DNA of 64,000 bases from IDS-8 sp035304345 (GCA_035304345.1 DATGQE010000066.1:62001-126000); one strand, 5' to 3'. Counted from the stretch's first letter, positions 53,664 to 63,192 are shown. Made by a program: numbers and translations. The notes: a model not told the origin generated them from the letters alone.

Positions 53664-55057
53664 GGATACCCCTCGGCGCCGTAAGCGTCCGGCGCGAAAT
53701 TCTCGAACTTCGTGTAGCGGCCGACGAACGTGAGCGGGAAGTCGCCGACGGGACCGTTGCGCTGCTTGGCGATGGTGATGTCGGCAATGCCCTTGCGCGG
53801 CGAATCCTGGTTGTAGACCTCGTCGCGGTAGATGAAGACGATCAGGTCGGCGTCCTGTTCGATCGCACCGGACTCGCGGAGGTCCGACATGACCGGCCGC
53901 TTGTCGGTGCGCTGCTCCACGCTGCGGTTGAGCTGCGACAACGCGATGATCGGCACCTGCAGCTCTTTCGCGAGCGCCTTCATGGAACGCGAGATCTCCG
54001 AGATCTCGGTGGCGCGATTCTCGGTGGTGCCGGGCACCTGCATGAGCTGCAGGTAATCGAGCACGATGAGTCCCAGCCCGTGCTCCCGCTTGAGCCGCCG
54101 CGCCCGCGCGCGCACCTCCGTGGGCGAAAGCGCGGGCGAGTCGTCGATGTAGATCGGCGCCTCGGACATGAGCTGGACGGCCGTGTTGATCCGCGACCAG
54201 TCCTCGTCGGGGAACCTCCCGGTCCGCAGGTGCGCCTGGTCCACCCGGCCGAGCGACGAGATCATGCGGAATGCGAGCTGCTGCGACGGCATCTCCATGG
54301 AGAAGATCGCCGTCGGCACGCGCCCGCCGATCGCCGCGTTCTCGGCGATGTTGATCGCGAGCGTGGTCTTGCCCATCGACGGGCGCCCGGCGATCACGAT
54401 CAGCTCGCCGGGCTGCAGGCCGGCGGTCATCTTGTCGAACTCGGTGTAGCCCGTCGCGATGCCGGTGATGTCGCCGCCGCGCTGGTGCAGGAGGTCGATG
54501 CGGTCGACCGTTTCGGGGAGGATCTGTTTCAGGGAACGGAAACCGACGCGGCCCCGCGCGCCCCGGTCGGCGATTTCGAAGACGAGCTGCTCGGCTTCGT
54601 CGACCAGCTCGGTTGCGCTGCGCCCGCCCGTCGAGTAGGCATTGCCGCTGATGCGGTTGCCGGCGTCGATCAGCGAGCGCAGCATCGAGCGCTCCCGCAG
54701 GATCAGCGCGTAGGCCCGCACGTTCGCGGCGCCGGGCGTCTCGTTGGCCAGCGTCGCCAGGTACTCGAGGCCGCCCGCGGCGTCGAGTTTTGCGCGCTTG
54801 TCGAGGTACTCGGAGACCGTGACGACGTCGCACGGCTGGCCGGCTTCGACGAGGTCCGCGATCGCGGCGAAGATCAGCCGGTGGTCCTTGCGGTAGAAGT
54901 CCTCGGCGATCACGAGGTCCGCCACCTTGTCCCAGGCGGCGCCGTCGATCATGAGCCCACCGAGCAGCGACTGCTCGGCTTCGGTGGAGTGCGGGGGCAC
55001 GCGCAGGCGACGTTCGGTGCCCTCGATGCCGCCGGCGTCGTCCAGTGCTCGAACCAT
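53660..55057 (-). CDS. dnaB: Replicative DNA helicase DnaB
   Basis: 465 residues. The N-terminal domain starts PPHSTEAEQSLLGGLMIDG; the RecA-like helicase domain has Walker A AGRPSMGKTTLAINIAENA, FSMEMPSQQLAFRMI, Walker B LIVLDYLQLM, LSQLNRSVEQRTDKRPVMSDLRESGAIEQDAD and the C-terminal IAKQRNGPVG. No intein interrupts the usual insertion sites. It lies 65 bases after rplI. Confidence 0.98.
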   Translation of the reverse strand: MVRALDDAGGIEGTERRLRVPPHSTEAEQSLLGGLMIDGAAWDKVADLVIAEDFYRKDHRLIFAAIADLVEAGQPCDVVTVSEYLDKRAKLDAAGGLEYLATLANETPGAANVRAYALILRERSMLRSLIDAGNRISGNAYSTGGRSATELVDEAEQLVFEIADRGARGRVGFRSLKQILPETVDRIDLLHQRGGDITGIATGYTEFDKMTAGLQPGELIVIAGRPSMGKTTLAINIAENAAIGGRVPTAIFSMEMPSQQLAFRMISSLGRVDQAHLRTGRFPDEDWSRINTAVQLMSEAPIYIDDSPALSPTEVRARARRLKREHGLGLIVLDYLQLMQVPGTTENRATEISEISRSMKALAKELQVPIIALSQLNRSVEQRTDKRPVMSDLRESGAIEQDADLIVFIYRDEVYNQDSPRKGIADITIAKQRNGPVGDFPLTFVGRYTKFENFAPDAYGAEGYP

Positions 55058-55122
55058 GTGACTGTATCCCCCCGGCGGGCCGTACGCCGCCCGCTCGCTC
55101 GTTCAGCGCGTCAAGGTGGCGC

Positions 55123-55572
55123 TCACTCCTCCGGCACGACCTTCAGGTTGACCTCGACGTCCACGTCGGTGTGCAGGTGCACGCCGATGACGAAATCCCC
55201 GGTCTCGTGGATCGGGCCGTCCGGCATGCGGATCTCGCTGCGCGCGACCTCGACCCCCACCTTCTCGAAGGCCTCGGCGATGTCGACCGGGCCGACCGAG
55301 CCGAACAGCTTGCCTTCCGGGCCCACGTTCGCCCGCACGACCAGCTCCATGCCACGGATCAGGTCGGCACGCGCCCGCGCGGCGGCGAGCTCTTCCGCCG
55401 CGGCCTTCTCGAGCTCGGCGCGCCGCGCCTCGAACGCGGCCACGTTCTCGGCCGTCGCCAGCGCGGCCTTGCCCTTGGGCAGCAGGTAATTGCGGCCGTA
55501 GCCGGGCTTCACCGTCACGAGGTCCCCGATGTCCCCGAGATTCTCAACGCTGTCCAGCAAAATGACCTTCAT
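55123..55572 (-). CDS. rplI: 50S ribosomal protein L9 (RplI)
   Basis: 149 residues. MKVILLDSVENLGDIGDLVTVKPGYGRNYLLPKG is diagnostic. The long central helix and C-terminal domain (HETGDFVIGVHLHTDVDVEVNLKV) are intact. Four bases after the DUF2232 gene. Confidence 0.98.
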   Translation of the reverse strand: MKVILLDSVENLGDIGDLVTVKPGYGRNYLLPKGKAALATAENVAAFEARRAELEKAAAEELAAARARADLIRGMELVVRANVGPEGKLFGSVGPVDIAEAFEKVGVEVARSEIRMPDGPIHETGDFVIGVHLHTDVDVEVNLKVVPEE

Positions 55573-55576
55573 GTGT

Positions 55577-56491
55577 TCACCCTTGTGTGCCTCCATTCCC
55601 GGCTCGCGGGAACGGACCTCCCCGGAACCGCCAGCGGAACCAGGCATCGACATAGCCCGCGGCCGCCAGCCCCAGGAACCAGAAACCGGTCAGGACCGGC
55701 AGCGTTGCGTACACCAGCACGAATGCCGGCAACGGCAACCTTCCTGCGGCCCGCAGCCAGTGCACGACCGCGAGACCCTGGAGCCAGAATACCGCAAACA
55801 TGACGAATGCGAGACTCCGTAACGCCGCGGCGCCCGATACCAGCGCCCCCAGGGACGCCGCTGCCATGAGCGTCGCCAGCACCCGACCGAAGTCGAGGTC
55901 GCGAAAGCGGCCGAACTCGCCGCTTTTGCCAGGCAGCGCCCCGTAGGCGGCATACCCGAGCAACAACACGACCGCGTACAACGACCAGGTCGAGGCGACG
56001 GCCACGGCCGTCATCTGCGGCGCGTACTCGTGCCGCGCCTCGTGCAGGAAATCCGCGTAACCGGCGAATCCTGCGCCCCGCATCTGGTCCGCGAGCCGGC
56101 CCAGCGTTTCCACCCAGAAATCGACCGGATCGCCGACCGTCGCGAAAAAGCCGAGCGTGCCCACCAGCGCCGCGATCGCCCAGACCTGCAACGTGAGCGT
56201 GAGCGACCGCCAGCGCCGCAGCATCACCGCGAGCACCATGACGGGCGCCCAGATCACGGCGCCGTTGCCGAACACCTGCGCGACCGGCGCGCCGATGATC
56301 AGCGAGCTCAGCGACAGGATCGCGATGGCGATCCCGCCCTGGAAGGCGGCCGGCACGACGCCCTGCCCCAGCACCAGGAGCGCCATCACCGTGCCGCTCA
56401 GGACGTGCGCGAACGGCAGGAGCAGCGTCGCGGCGAGCCCAATGACCGCGTGCTGCGGCCGGGCGATCAGCCAGGCGGCAACGGCGCGCAC
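55577..56491 (-). CDS. DUF2232 membrane protein between rpsR and rplI
   Basis: 304 residues from GTG 56491, eight or nine TM helices. Proteins of this family (DUF2232, YybS-like) regularly lie between rpsR and rplI in gammaproteobacteria; the function is unknown. Loop sequences include VGDPVDFWVETLGRLADQMRG and the C-terminal tail RWRFRGGPFPRAGNGGTQG. Confidence 0.88.
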   Translation of the reverse strand: MRAVAAWLIARPQHAVIGLAATLLLPFAHVLSGTVMALLVLGQGVVPAAFQGGIAIAILSLSSLIIGAPVAQVFGNGAVIWAPVMVLAVMLRRWRSLTLTLQVWAIAALVGTLGFFATVGDPVDFWVETLGRLADQMRGAGFAGYADFLHEARHEYAPQMTAVAVASTWSLYAVVLLLGYAAYGALPGKSGEFGRFRDLDFGRVLATLMAAASLGALVSGAAALRSLAFVMFAVFWLQGLAVVHWLRAAGRLPLPAFVLVYATLPVLTGFWFLGLAAAGYVDAWFRWRFRGGPFPRAGNGGTQG

Positions 56492-56536
56492 GGACTCGAG
56501 GGCAGGACCGGGATGCCGATCACCTCGCCCCGGCGC

Positions 56537-56761
56537 TCAGTGCCGGTCGGTGTACGGCAGCAGCGCGAGGTACCGGGCCCGCTTCACCGCCGTGGCGAGC
56601 TGGCGCTGGTAATGCGCCTTGGTGCCCGTGATGCGGCTCGGGACGATCTTGCCCGTCTCCGTGATGTAGGCCTTGAGCAGCGAGAGATCCTTGTAGTCGA
56701 TCTCCTTGATGCCCTCGGCCGTGAACCGGCAGTACTTGCGTCGGCGTGAATATCGGCTCAT
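56537..56761 (-). CDS. rpsR: 30S ribosomal protein S18 (RpsR)
   Basis: 74 residues: YCRFTAEGIKEIDYKDLSLLKAYITETGKIVPSRITGTKAHYQRQL is diagnostic. It lacks the N-terminal zinc-binding CxxC pair of some S18 forms (only one Cys is seen). Twelve bases after rpsF. Confidence 0.98.
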   Translation of the reverse strand: MSRYSRRRKYCRFTAEGIKEIDYKDLSLLKAYITETGKIVPSRITGTKAHYQRQLATAVKRARYLALLPYTDRH

Positions 56762-56772
56762 CGCTACAATCC

Positions 56773-57276
56773 TCAGCTCCCCGTCTCGCCGGCAGCGGCC
56801 GGTGCCTCGGCCGCGGGCTGCTCGCCCCCGGCGTCCTCGCTGCCCTCGTCACCGGCACCGCCCTCGCCCTGCTCGGACTTCCTGGCCAGCGCCGCCTCGG
56901 CGGCGGCCTTGGCATCGCGCCGCCGCTGCGACTCGCGCTCGCGGGCCTTCTCTTCCTCCACGGCGACGGCCATCGGGGACGGGCTGGTGATCGCTTCCTT
57001 GCGGGCAATCACCAGGTGGCGCAGCACGGCGTCGTTGAAGCGGAACGCGCTCTTCAGCTCCTCGAGCGTCTCGTGATTGCACTCGACGTTCATGAGCACG
57101 TAGTGCGCCTTGTGGACCTTGTGGATGGGGTGCGCGAGCTGGCGCCGGCCCCAGTCCTCGGTGCGGTGGATGGCGCCGCCGGCGCCGGTCACCATGCCGT
57201 GGTATTTCTCCACCATGGCAGGGACCTGTTCGCTCTGGTCCGGATGGACCAGGAACACGATTTCGTAATGTCTCAT
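56773..57276 (-). CDS. rpsF: 30S ribosomal protein S6 (RpsF)
   Basis: 167 residues. The ferredoxin-like fold begins MRHYEIVFLVHPDQSEQVPAMVE, with AIHRTEDWGRRQLAHPIHKVHKAHYVLMNVEC and a long acidic/alanine tail (EQGEGGAGDEGSEDAGGEQP). The tail is longer than the E. coli glutamate tail and may be subject to RimK-type glutamylation. First gene of the operon. Confidence 0.98.
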   Translation of the reverse strand: MRHYEIVFLVHPDQSEQVPAMVEKYHGMVTGAGGAIHRTEDWGRRQLAHPIHKVHKAHYVLMNVECNHETLEELKSAFRFNDAVLRHLVIARKEAITSPSPMAVAVEEEKARERESQRRRDAKAAAEAALARKSEQGEGGAGDEGSEDAGGEQPAAEAPAAAGETGS

Positions 57277-57353
57277 TGTGGACCCTTTCGGATTACAGCC
57301 TCCCGGCATGCCCGGTGAGGCAAGGGCAACCCGCCCGGCGAGCGGGGACGCGC

Positions 57354-57382
57354 ATCCTAGCGAAGCCCCGGCTCCGGCGCAA
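57354..57382 (-). promoter_or_regulatory. rpsF operon promoter (TTGCGC, 17 bp, TAGGAT)
   Basis: On the minus strand TTGCGC (57382-57377), a 17-base spacer and TAGGAT (57359-57354) give a start near 57347 and a leader of about 70 bases. The leader could hold the S6:S18 autoregulatory element, but I could not establish its fold. Confidence 0.6.
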
Positions 57383-57399
57383 CCGGGCCCGGGCCGGGC

Positions 57400-58176
57400 T
57401 CAGCCCGGCGCCGCGGCCGCCGCGGCCCGCTGGCGCACCGCCTCGTACAGGCAGATGCCGCACGCGACCGACAGGTTGAGGCTCTGCACCGTGCCGTGCA
57501 TGGGGAGCCGCACGAGGATGTCGCAGCGCTCCTGCACGCTCCGGCGCAGCCCGCGGTGCTCCTCGCCCATGACGAAGGCCAGCGGGCCGCCGAGATCGGC
57601 CTCGAACAGGCTCTCGCGGGCGGCATCGCTGGTGCCCACGATCCGCACGCCGTACTCCCGGAGCCAGCCGAGGACCCGGGCGACGTTCGGCACGCTCGCG
57701 AACGGCAGGACCTCCGCCGCGCCCGCGGCGACCTTGCTCACGGCCGGCCCAAGGCCCGCGGCCCCGTGCCGCGGCGCGACCACCGCGTCGGCGCCGGCGG
57801 CTTCCGCGGTCCTCAGGCACGCGCCGAGGTTGTGCGGGTCCTGCACGCCGTCCAGCACGAGCAAGAGGAGCGGCGGCCCGCCGTCCGCCGTCAGGCGCTC
57901 CTCGACCAGGGTCCGGAGCCCCGCCTCGTCGAGCACCGTGCTGCGGCGGATCTCGGCGACGACGCCCTGGTGGCGCGTCTCGCCCGAGAGCTGCGCGAGC
58001 CTGGCGCGGTTCGCCGGGCGCACCTCGATGTCGAGCTCGCCCGCGCGGGCGATCACGGCTTCGACCCGCGGGTTCGCCGTCCGGTACTCGGCGTAGATCG
58101 CGCGCACGTCACCCGGGCGGGTCGTGAGCAACTGCTCCACCGCGCGCAGCCCGGCGACGTAACGTGCGCGGCTCAC
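57400..58176 (-). CDS. rlmB: 23S rRNA (guanosine-2251-2'-O)-methyltransferase RlmB
   Basis: 258 residues from GTG 58176, overlapping the rnr stop. SpoU-family SPOUT fold with an N-terminal substrate-binding domain (VAGLRAVEQLLTTRPGDVRAIY). The three SpoU motifs are VLDGVQDPHNLGACLRTAEAAGAD, LAFVMGEEHRGL and IRLPMHGTVQSLNLSVACGICLYE (here LVRLPMHGTV). It modifies Gm2251 in the P-loop of 23S rRNA. Confidence 0.95.
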   Translation of the reverse strand: MSRARYVAGLRAVEQLLTTRPGDVRAIYAEYRTANPRVEAVIARAGELDIEVRPANRARLAQLSGETRHQGVVAEIRRSTVLDEAGLRTLVEERLTADGGPPLLLLVLDGVQDPHNLGACLRTAEAAGADAVVAPRHGAAGLGPAVSKVAAGAAEVLPFASVPNVARVLGWLREYGVRIVGTSDAARESLFEADLGGPLAFVMGEEHRGLRRSVQERCDILVRLPMHGTVQSLNLSVACGICLYEAVRQRAAAAAAPG

Positions 58177-60404
58177 GCCTGCTGTCGCCGCTTCTTGCGC
58201 CGCAGCCCGGACGCGCCGCGCGCACGCTGGCCGTGCGCTTCGGCATCGTCGCCGATGCGGAAATCGATGTGCCGCATCTCGACGTCCACCCGGGTGACGA
58301 TGACGGGCAGCCGGTCACCGAGCGAGTAGCGCGTGCCGCTGCGCTCCCCGACGAGCGACTGCCGCGACGCGTCGAAGCGGTAGTACTCGCTCCCGAGGCT
58401 CGAGACGTGCACCAGGCCGTCGATCGGGGGATCGACGATCTGCACGAACAGCCCGAAGCTGGTGACCCCGGTCACGACGCCCGGGAACTCCTGCCCGAGC
58501 TTGTCCTGCATGAACTGGCACTTGAGGCGCGCTTCCACGTCCCGCGTTGCATCCTCGGCGCGCCGCTCGTGCGCCGAGCACAACGTGCCGAGCCGCTCCA
58601 TGTCCTGCGCGGTGTAGGCGTAGTTGCCGGGCTTGCCGCCGCGCAGTATGTGGCGGATCGCGCGATGGACGAGCAGGTCCGGATAGCGGCGAATCGGCGA
58701 GGTGAAGTGCGCATAGGCGTCCAGCGCGAGGCCGAAATGGCCGATGTTGCCGGGCGTGTACTCCGCGTGCATCAACGAGCGCAGCATCGCGAGCGCGATC
58801 GACGGCGCCTCGGGTCGCCCCTGCACCTGCGCGATGATCTGGTTGTAATGGCGCGGCTCGACGTGCTCCGGGTGCGGCACCTTGAGGCCCAGGCCGAGGA
58901 GGTACTGGCGCAGCTCGTCGAAGCGGTCGGGATCCGGCTTCGCGTGCACCCGGTAGAGCCCCTGGATGCGGTGCCGGCGCAGGAACTTCGCCGCCTGCAC
59001 GTTGGCCGCGATCATGCACTCCTCGATCAGGCGGTGTGCGTCGTTGCGCCCGACGGTGGCGATGCGCCGCACGTCGCCGTTCTCGTCGAGCTCGATGCGC
59101 GTTTGCGGAACGTCGAGCTCGATCGCGCCGCGGCGCCGGCGGGCCCTGGCGAGCGCGCGGTAGAGGCCGTGCAGGTGCGAGAGCGGCCCGTGCAGCGACT
59201 TGGGCACGGCATCGCGCGAGCGCCCGACCAGGAACTCGTTCACCTGGTCGTAGGTCAGCCGCGCCGCCGAGCGCATCACGCCTTCGAGGAAGCGCGAGCG
59301 CGTGACCCGCCCGTCGCGGTCGATGCGCATGTCGCAGGCGAGGCAGAGCCTGTCGACCTCCGGGTTCAGCGAGCACAGGTCGTTCGACAGCACCTCGGGG
59401 AGCATCGGGACGACCCGGTCGGGGAAATACACCGAGGTGCCGCGCCGGACGGCTTCGCGGTCGATCTCGCTGCCGCGCTCGACGTAGTGGCCGACGTCGG
59501 CGATGGCGACGATCAGCCGCCAGCCCTGCCCCGCCGGCTCGCAGTACACGGCATCGTCGAAATCGCGCGCATCGGCGCCGTCGATCGTGACGAGCGGCAG
59601 CCCGCGCAGGTCCACGCGCTCCTGCTTGTCCGCCGCCGACACCTCCCTGCCGTAGGTCCGCGCCTGGCGCTGCACTTCGTCCGGCCACACGTCGGGGATT
59701 GCGTACGCGTGGATCGCGATGTCCGTCGCCATCCCCTTTTGGTCCGGCGCCCCGATGATGCGCACGATGCGCCCGGTCGGCTGCTCCACCTCGGTGGGGT
59801 AGTCGAGGATGCGCACGACCACGACCTGCCCCGGCTTGGCCGAGGCGCTCTCGCCTTCGGGGATCAGGATCCGGTGCGGGATCTTCGGGTTGTCGGGCAC
59901 GACGATGCCGATGCCGCGCTCGCGGACGAAGCGGCCGGCGATCTCCTGCACGCCCCGCTCCAGGATCTTGGCGACCCTCGCCTCCGGCTTGCCGCGATGG
60001 TCGCGGCCGATGATGTGGATCGCGACCCGGTCGCCGTCGAAGAGCTGGCGCATGCGCCGGGCGGACAGCCAGGCGTCCTCGCCGCCGTCGTCGCGCAGCA
60101 CGAAGCCGTAGCCGTCGCGGTGGCCGATCACCGTGCCGGTGACGACCTCGGTCTTCTCGACCAGGCAGTACTCGCCCTGGCGGTTCTGGATGATCTGGCC
60201 CGCCTGCACCATGCGGCCGAGGACGTCGAGCAGCGCGGCCCGCCGCCGCGCGCCCTCGAGCCCGAACGCCTCCATGAGGGCTTCCAGCAGCATCGGGTGG
60301 CCCGCGTCCCGGAGCGCCTCGAGGATTTCGGGGCGGCTCGGGACAGGGTGCACGTAAGTGCCCTTGCGGCTCTTCCGCGTAGCGGTTTTCCTGCGTTGAA
60401 TCAA
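58173..60404 (-). CDS. rnr: Ribonuclease R
   Basis: About 743 residues. Processive 3'-5' exonuclease for structured RNA. Order: winged helix (HPVPSRPEILEALRDAGHPMLLEALMEAFGL), cold-shock domains (VTGTVIGHRDGYGFVLRDDG), RNB catalytic domain (TIDGADARDFDDAVY with the metal aspartates; FTSPIRRYPDLLVHRAI) and S1 domain (PGVVTGVTSFGLFVQIVD), then a basic tail RKKRRQQA. TTG 60404 and GTG 60353 are both possible; the latter has AAGGG at good spacing. rlmB follows with overlap. Confidence 0.96.
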   Translation of the reverse strand: MIQRRKTATRKSRKGTYVHPVPSRPEILEALRDAGHPMLLEALMEAFGLEGARRRAALLDVLGRMVQAGQIIQNRQGEYCLVEKTEVVTGTVIGHRDGYGFVLRDDGGEDAWLSARRMRQLFDGDRVAIHIIGRDHRGKPEARVAKILERGVQEIAGRFVRERGIGIVVPDNPKIPHRILIPEGESASAKPGQVVVVRILDYPTEVEQPTGRIVRIIGAPDQKGMATDIAIHAYAIPDVWPDEVQRQARTYGREVSAADKQERVDLRGLPLVTIDGADARDFDDAVYCEPAGQGWRLIVAIADVGHYVERGSEIDREAVRRGTSVYFPDRVVPMLPEVLSNDLCSLNPEVDRLCLACDMRIDRDGRVTRSRFLEGVMRSAARLTYDQVNEFLVGRSRDAVPKSLHGPLSHLHGLYRALARARRRRGAIELDVPQTRIELDENGDVRRIATVGRNDAHRLIEECMIAANVQAAKFLRRHRIQGLYRVHAKPDPDRFDELRQYLLGLGLKVPHPEHVEPRHYNQIIAQVQGRPEAPSIALAMLRSLMHAEYTPGNIGHFGLALDAYAHFTSPIRRYPDLLVHRAIRHILRGGKPGNYAYTAQDMERLGTLCSAHERRAEDATRDVEARLKCQFMQDKLGQEFPGVVTGVTSFGLFVQIVDPPIDGLVHVSSLGSEYYRFDASRQSLVGERSGTRYSLGDRLPVIVTRVDVEMRHIDFRIGDDAEAHGQRARGASGLRRKKRRQQA

Positions 60405-60420
60405 GGTTTTCTCACTGAAG

Positions 60421-60440
60421 CGGCCGCCGTCCGGCGGCCG
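60421..60440. repeat. 8-bp GC hairpin between rnr and tRNA-Leu
   Basis: CGGCCGCC-GTCC-GGCGGCCG forms a perfect stem in the divergent region, one base before the tRNA-Leu -35 box. It could insulate the tRNA promoter or sit in the 5' leader of rnr. Confidence 0.5.
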
Positions 60441-60441
60441 A

Positions 60442-60470
60442 TTGACGGTCCGGGCTACATTCTGTACAGT
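60442..60470 (+). promoter_or_regulatory. tRNA-Leu promoter (TTGACG, 17 bp, TACAGT)
   Basis: A -35 TTGACG (60442-60447) and -10 TACAGT (60465-60470) with a 17-base spacer give a start near 60477 and a precursor leader of about 40 bases. Confidence 0.75.
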
Positions 60471-60516
60471 CCGCCACCCATCCCGCAAAGGCCGCAATTG
60501 TACGCGGTCCCACCGT

Positions 60517-60603
<87 letters not shown>

Positions 60604-60628
60604 CGCTCCCTGGCCTGGCGCCCCCGCC

Positions 60629-61600
60629 CTACAGCCAGTCGCGGCGCTTGAAATACAGGTACGGCAGCACCGCCGAGGCGATCATCAGGCCGATGGCGAA
60701 CGGATAGCCGAAAACCCACTTCACCTCGGGCATGTGCGTGAAGTTCATGCCGTAGATGGAGGCGATCAGGGTCGGCGGCAGGAACACCACCGCGGCGACC
60801 GAGAAGATCTTGATCGTCGCGTTCTGCTCGATGTTGATCATCCCGAGCGTCGCGTCCAGCAGGAACGTGATCTTCTGCGACAGGAAACCGGCGTGATCGC
60901 TGAGCGACGCCGCGTCGCGGGTCAGGGTTTTCAGGCGCGCGCGCACGTCGCGAGGGCTCTTGCGCTCCAGCGTGTACTGGGCCAGGAAAGCGAACATGCG
61001 TTCCAGGGAAGCGAGACTGTCGCGGACGTTGGAGGAGAGGTCGCCCTTGAGCCCGATCTCCTCGAGCACGTGCTGGAAATCGCGGCTCTTGCCGCGCGAG
61101 TTCGCCGGGTGCCGAAAGATGCTGCGCGATATCCGGTCGACGTCCCGGCCCACCCGCTCGAGGATGTCCGCCAGGCGATCGATGATCACCTCGAGCAACG
61201 CAATCAGCACGGACTCGGCGCTGTCGCAGCCCATGGAGGTTTTTTCCGCGCGCAGCGGGAACGTGCGAAACGCCTGCGGCTCGTGGAAGCGCACCGTGAT
61301 CAGCAATCCGTCCGCCAGCACGAACGTGACCGGCGCCATCTCGGGTACGTCGGCATCCGAACGAGCCGGCAGGATGGCGGTCATGAAGGCCGCGCCGTCC
61401 TCGTAATAGAGACGGCTCGAGATCTCGATCTCCTCCATCTCCTCGCGGCTCGGGATGTTCACGCGCACCGATTGCTCGAGCATGCGTTCTTCCTCCGGCG
61501 TCGGCGAGAACACGTCGAACCACAGGGCCTCGGTCGAATCCTGCTCCGGGGTCTCGAGCGACCGCAACCGGCCGTGATGGGCGGCGTAACGTCGGATCAT
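60629..61600 (-). CDS. corA: Magnesium/cobalt transporter CorA
   Basis: 323 residues. A large cytoplasmic N-terminal funnel (YYEDGAAFMTAILP, FRTFPLRAEKTSMG) is followed by two TM helices near the C-terminus with the selectivity motif YGMNFTHMPE between them (IASIYGMNFTHMPEVKW) and the positively charged end FKRRDWL. Pentameric Mg2+ channel. Convergent with tRNA-Leu, 25 bases apart. Confidence 0.95.
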   Translation of the reverse strand: MIRRYAAHHGRLRSLETPEQDSTEALWFDVFSPTPEEERMLEQSVRVNIPSREEMEEIEISSRLYYEDGAAFMTAILPARSDADVPEMAPVTFVLADGLLITVRFHEPQAFRTFPLRAEKTSMGCDSAESVLIALLEVIIDRLADILERVGRDVDRISRSIFRHPANSRGKSRDFQHVLEEIGLKGDLSSNVRDSLASLERMFAFLAQYTLERKSPRDVRARLKTLTRDAASLSDHAGFLSQKITFLLDATLGMINIEQNATIKIFSVAAVVFLPPTLIASIYGMNFTHMPEVKWVFGYPFAIGLMIASAVLPYLYFKRRDWL

Positions 61601-61641
61601 CCTTCATCCCCCTGGTGAGCGCCCCGGTTCGATCCGGGGCG

Positions 61642-62400
61642 TCAGTCGACGGCTTTCTTCTGCAGCACGGCGGTCTTCTTGTACAGCGGCACCGGCTGGC
61701 TCTGGCCGCGGATGCGCAGGTTGAGCATCTCGACCACGACCGAGAACGCCATGGCGAAGTAAATGTAGCCCTTCGGTATGTGGAAATCGATGCCCTCGGC
61801 GACCAGCGCGACGCCGATCAGCACCAGGAAATTGAGAGCCAGCATCTTCACGGTCGGATGACGGTCCACGAAGTCGCCGATCGGCCGCGCGGCGACCATC
61901 ATCACCAGCACGGCGAGCACGATGGCGAGAATCATCACCGGCACGTGCCTCGCCATGCCGACGGCCGTGATCACGGAATCGAGGGAGAAGACGAGATCGA
62001 TGAGGCCGATCTGGACGATGACGGATGCGAAGCCGGCGTGCTTCAACTCGACGTGGCGCTCGCGCACGCCTTCGACCGCGTGATGAATCTCGATCGTCGA
62101 CTTGGCGAGCAGGAACAACCCGCCACAGATCAGGATGAGGTCGCGGCCCGAGATCTCGTTGCCGAGCACCGTGAACAGGGTGCTCTCGAGCCGCATGATC
62201 CAGGTGATCGTGAGCAGCAGCAGGATGCGCATCACCATGGCCAGGCCGAGGCCGATGATCCGCGCCCGTTGCCGGCTCGCCTCGTGCAGGCGGCCGACCA
62301 GGATCGAGATGAAGATGATGTTGTCGACCCCGAGGACGATCTCCAGTGCCGTGAGCGTGGCAAGCGCCACCCACGCTTCCGGCGAGCTCATCCACTCCAT
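61642..62400 (-). CDS. TerC-family membrane protein
   Basis: 252 residues with seven TM helices. Characteristic sequence ALEIVLGVDNIIFISILVGRL (two acidic residues in TM1), ISGRDLILICGGLFLLAKSTIEIH and GLIDLVFSLDSVITAVGM. TerC-family proteins are linked to tellurite resistance and manganese export; the precise substrate is unknown. It precedes corA by 41 bases on the same strand. Confidence 0.9.
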   Translation of the reverse strand: MEWMSSPEAWVALATLTALEIVLGVDNIIFISILVGRLHEASRQRARIIGLGLAMVMRILLLLTITWIMRLESTLFTVLGNEISGRDLILICGGLFLLAKSTIEIHHAVEGVRERHVELKHAGFASVIVQIGLIDLVFSLDSVITAVGMARHVPVMILAIVLAVLVMMVAARPIGDFVDRHPTVKMLALNFLVLIGVALVAEGIDFHIPKGYIYFAMAFSVVVEMLNLRIRGQSQPVPLYKKTAVLQKKAVD

Positions 62401-62518
62401 GCGGTCACTCTCCGTCAGGTCGGGTTGCGCATCGTATCACGACGAATGGGACGGCCCCGCACGCGCCAACGGGCCGGTGCAGGCGGCCGACTGCGCCGGC
62501 AAACGCCTGCCGGGTGAA

Positions 62519-63157
62519 TCAGTAGCCGTAGCCGGCCAGTGACGCCTCGTAAGCCGCGAGCTGTTCCTCGTGGCGCGCGCGCTGGTCGATCAAAAGCTCG
62601 ATGCCGGCTTCCAGCCGACCGGCCTGCTCCGCCAGCTCCTCGAGGTCGGCGAGCAACAGCACGCGTTCTTCGGCCGGCGTGTCCCGCGCCACGAGCAGCG
62701 CCTGCTTCTCGCGGATCGCCTCGCGCGTCTGCGCGAGCTCGTCCTGTTGCTGCTGCAAGCGCGCGTTCACGGAGCTCACGTTGGCGCGCAGCCGGAACAG
62801 CTCCGTACCGGCGCGATACGCGTCGAGGAAGCCGGGCTCGAGGTCCGGCGGGCAAACGCCATGGTACTGGCCGCCGGCCGAGCCCAGGTTGAAGCCGCGA
62901 GCGGGCTGGCAGAAATGCGCGAGCCCGGCCTCGCGACCGGCCTGGTAGGCGATGAAGTCCGGCACGTAGCCGTGCCTGGCGCAGGCCTTGCGGTGATCGC
63001 CCAGGCGCTCGGGCGGATAGCCGCGCGAGCCGTCCTCGAAGCCGATGGTGTGCCAGTCGCTCAGTGCGCATTCTTCCTCGCTGAGCGTCGCGCAGCCGGC
63101 AGCGACGGCGGCAAGCACGGGGACGAGCACCCTGGCCGCCAGCGTTCTTCCTTTCAT
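62519..63157 (-). CDS. DUF2799 lipoprotein with coiled coil
   Basis: 212 residues. The lipobox is VAAGC (Cys at about 22). DUF2799 signature: LSDWHTIGFEDGSRGYPPERLGDHRKAC, FIAYQAGREAGLAHFCQP and NLGSAGGQYHGVCPP. The C-terminal third is a long coiled coil (LRANVSSVNARLQQQQDELAQ, then LLADLEELAEQAGRLEAGIE). Unknown function, envelope-located. Transcribed divergently from the NERD-domain gene, probably from an extended -10 TGCTATCGT (63201-63193). Confidence 0.85.
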   Translation of the reverse strand: MKGRTLAARVLVPVLAAVAAGCATLSEEECALSDWHTIGFEDGSRGYPPERLGDHRKACARHGYVPDFIAYQAGREAGLAHFCQPARGFNLGSAGGQYHGVCPPDLEPGFLDAYRAGTELFRLRANVSSVNARLQQQQDELAQTREAIREKQALLVARDTPAEERVLLLADLEELAEQAGRLEAGIELLIDQRARHEEQLAAYEASLAGYGY

Positions 63158-63192
63158 CCCTTGTCCTGCGCCACGTTTCCGGATGACACGCG

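Noticed and set aside
52578..54833. A 751-residue frame that would join alr to part of the dnaB region
   Set aside because: The N-terminal part is a shadow of dnaB. The alanine racemase begins at GTG 53663 with the normal N-terminus.
57277..57353. S6:S18-binding leader of rpsF
   Set aside because: The leader length fits, but I could not identify the conserved bulged stem, so it is not listed as a feature.
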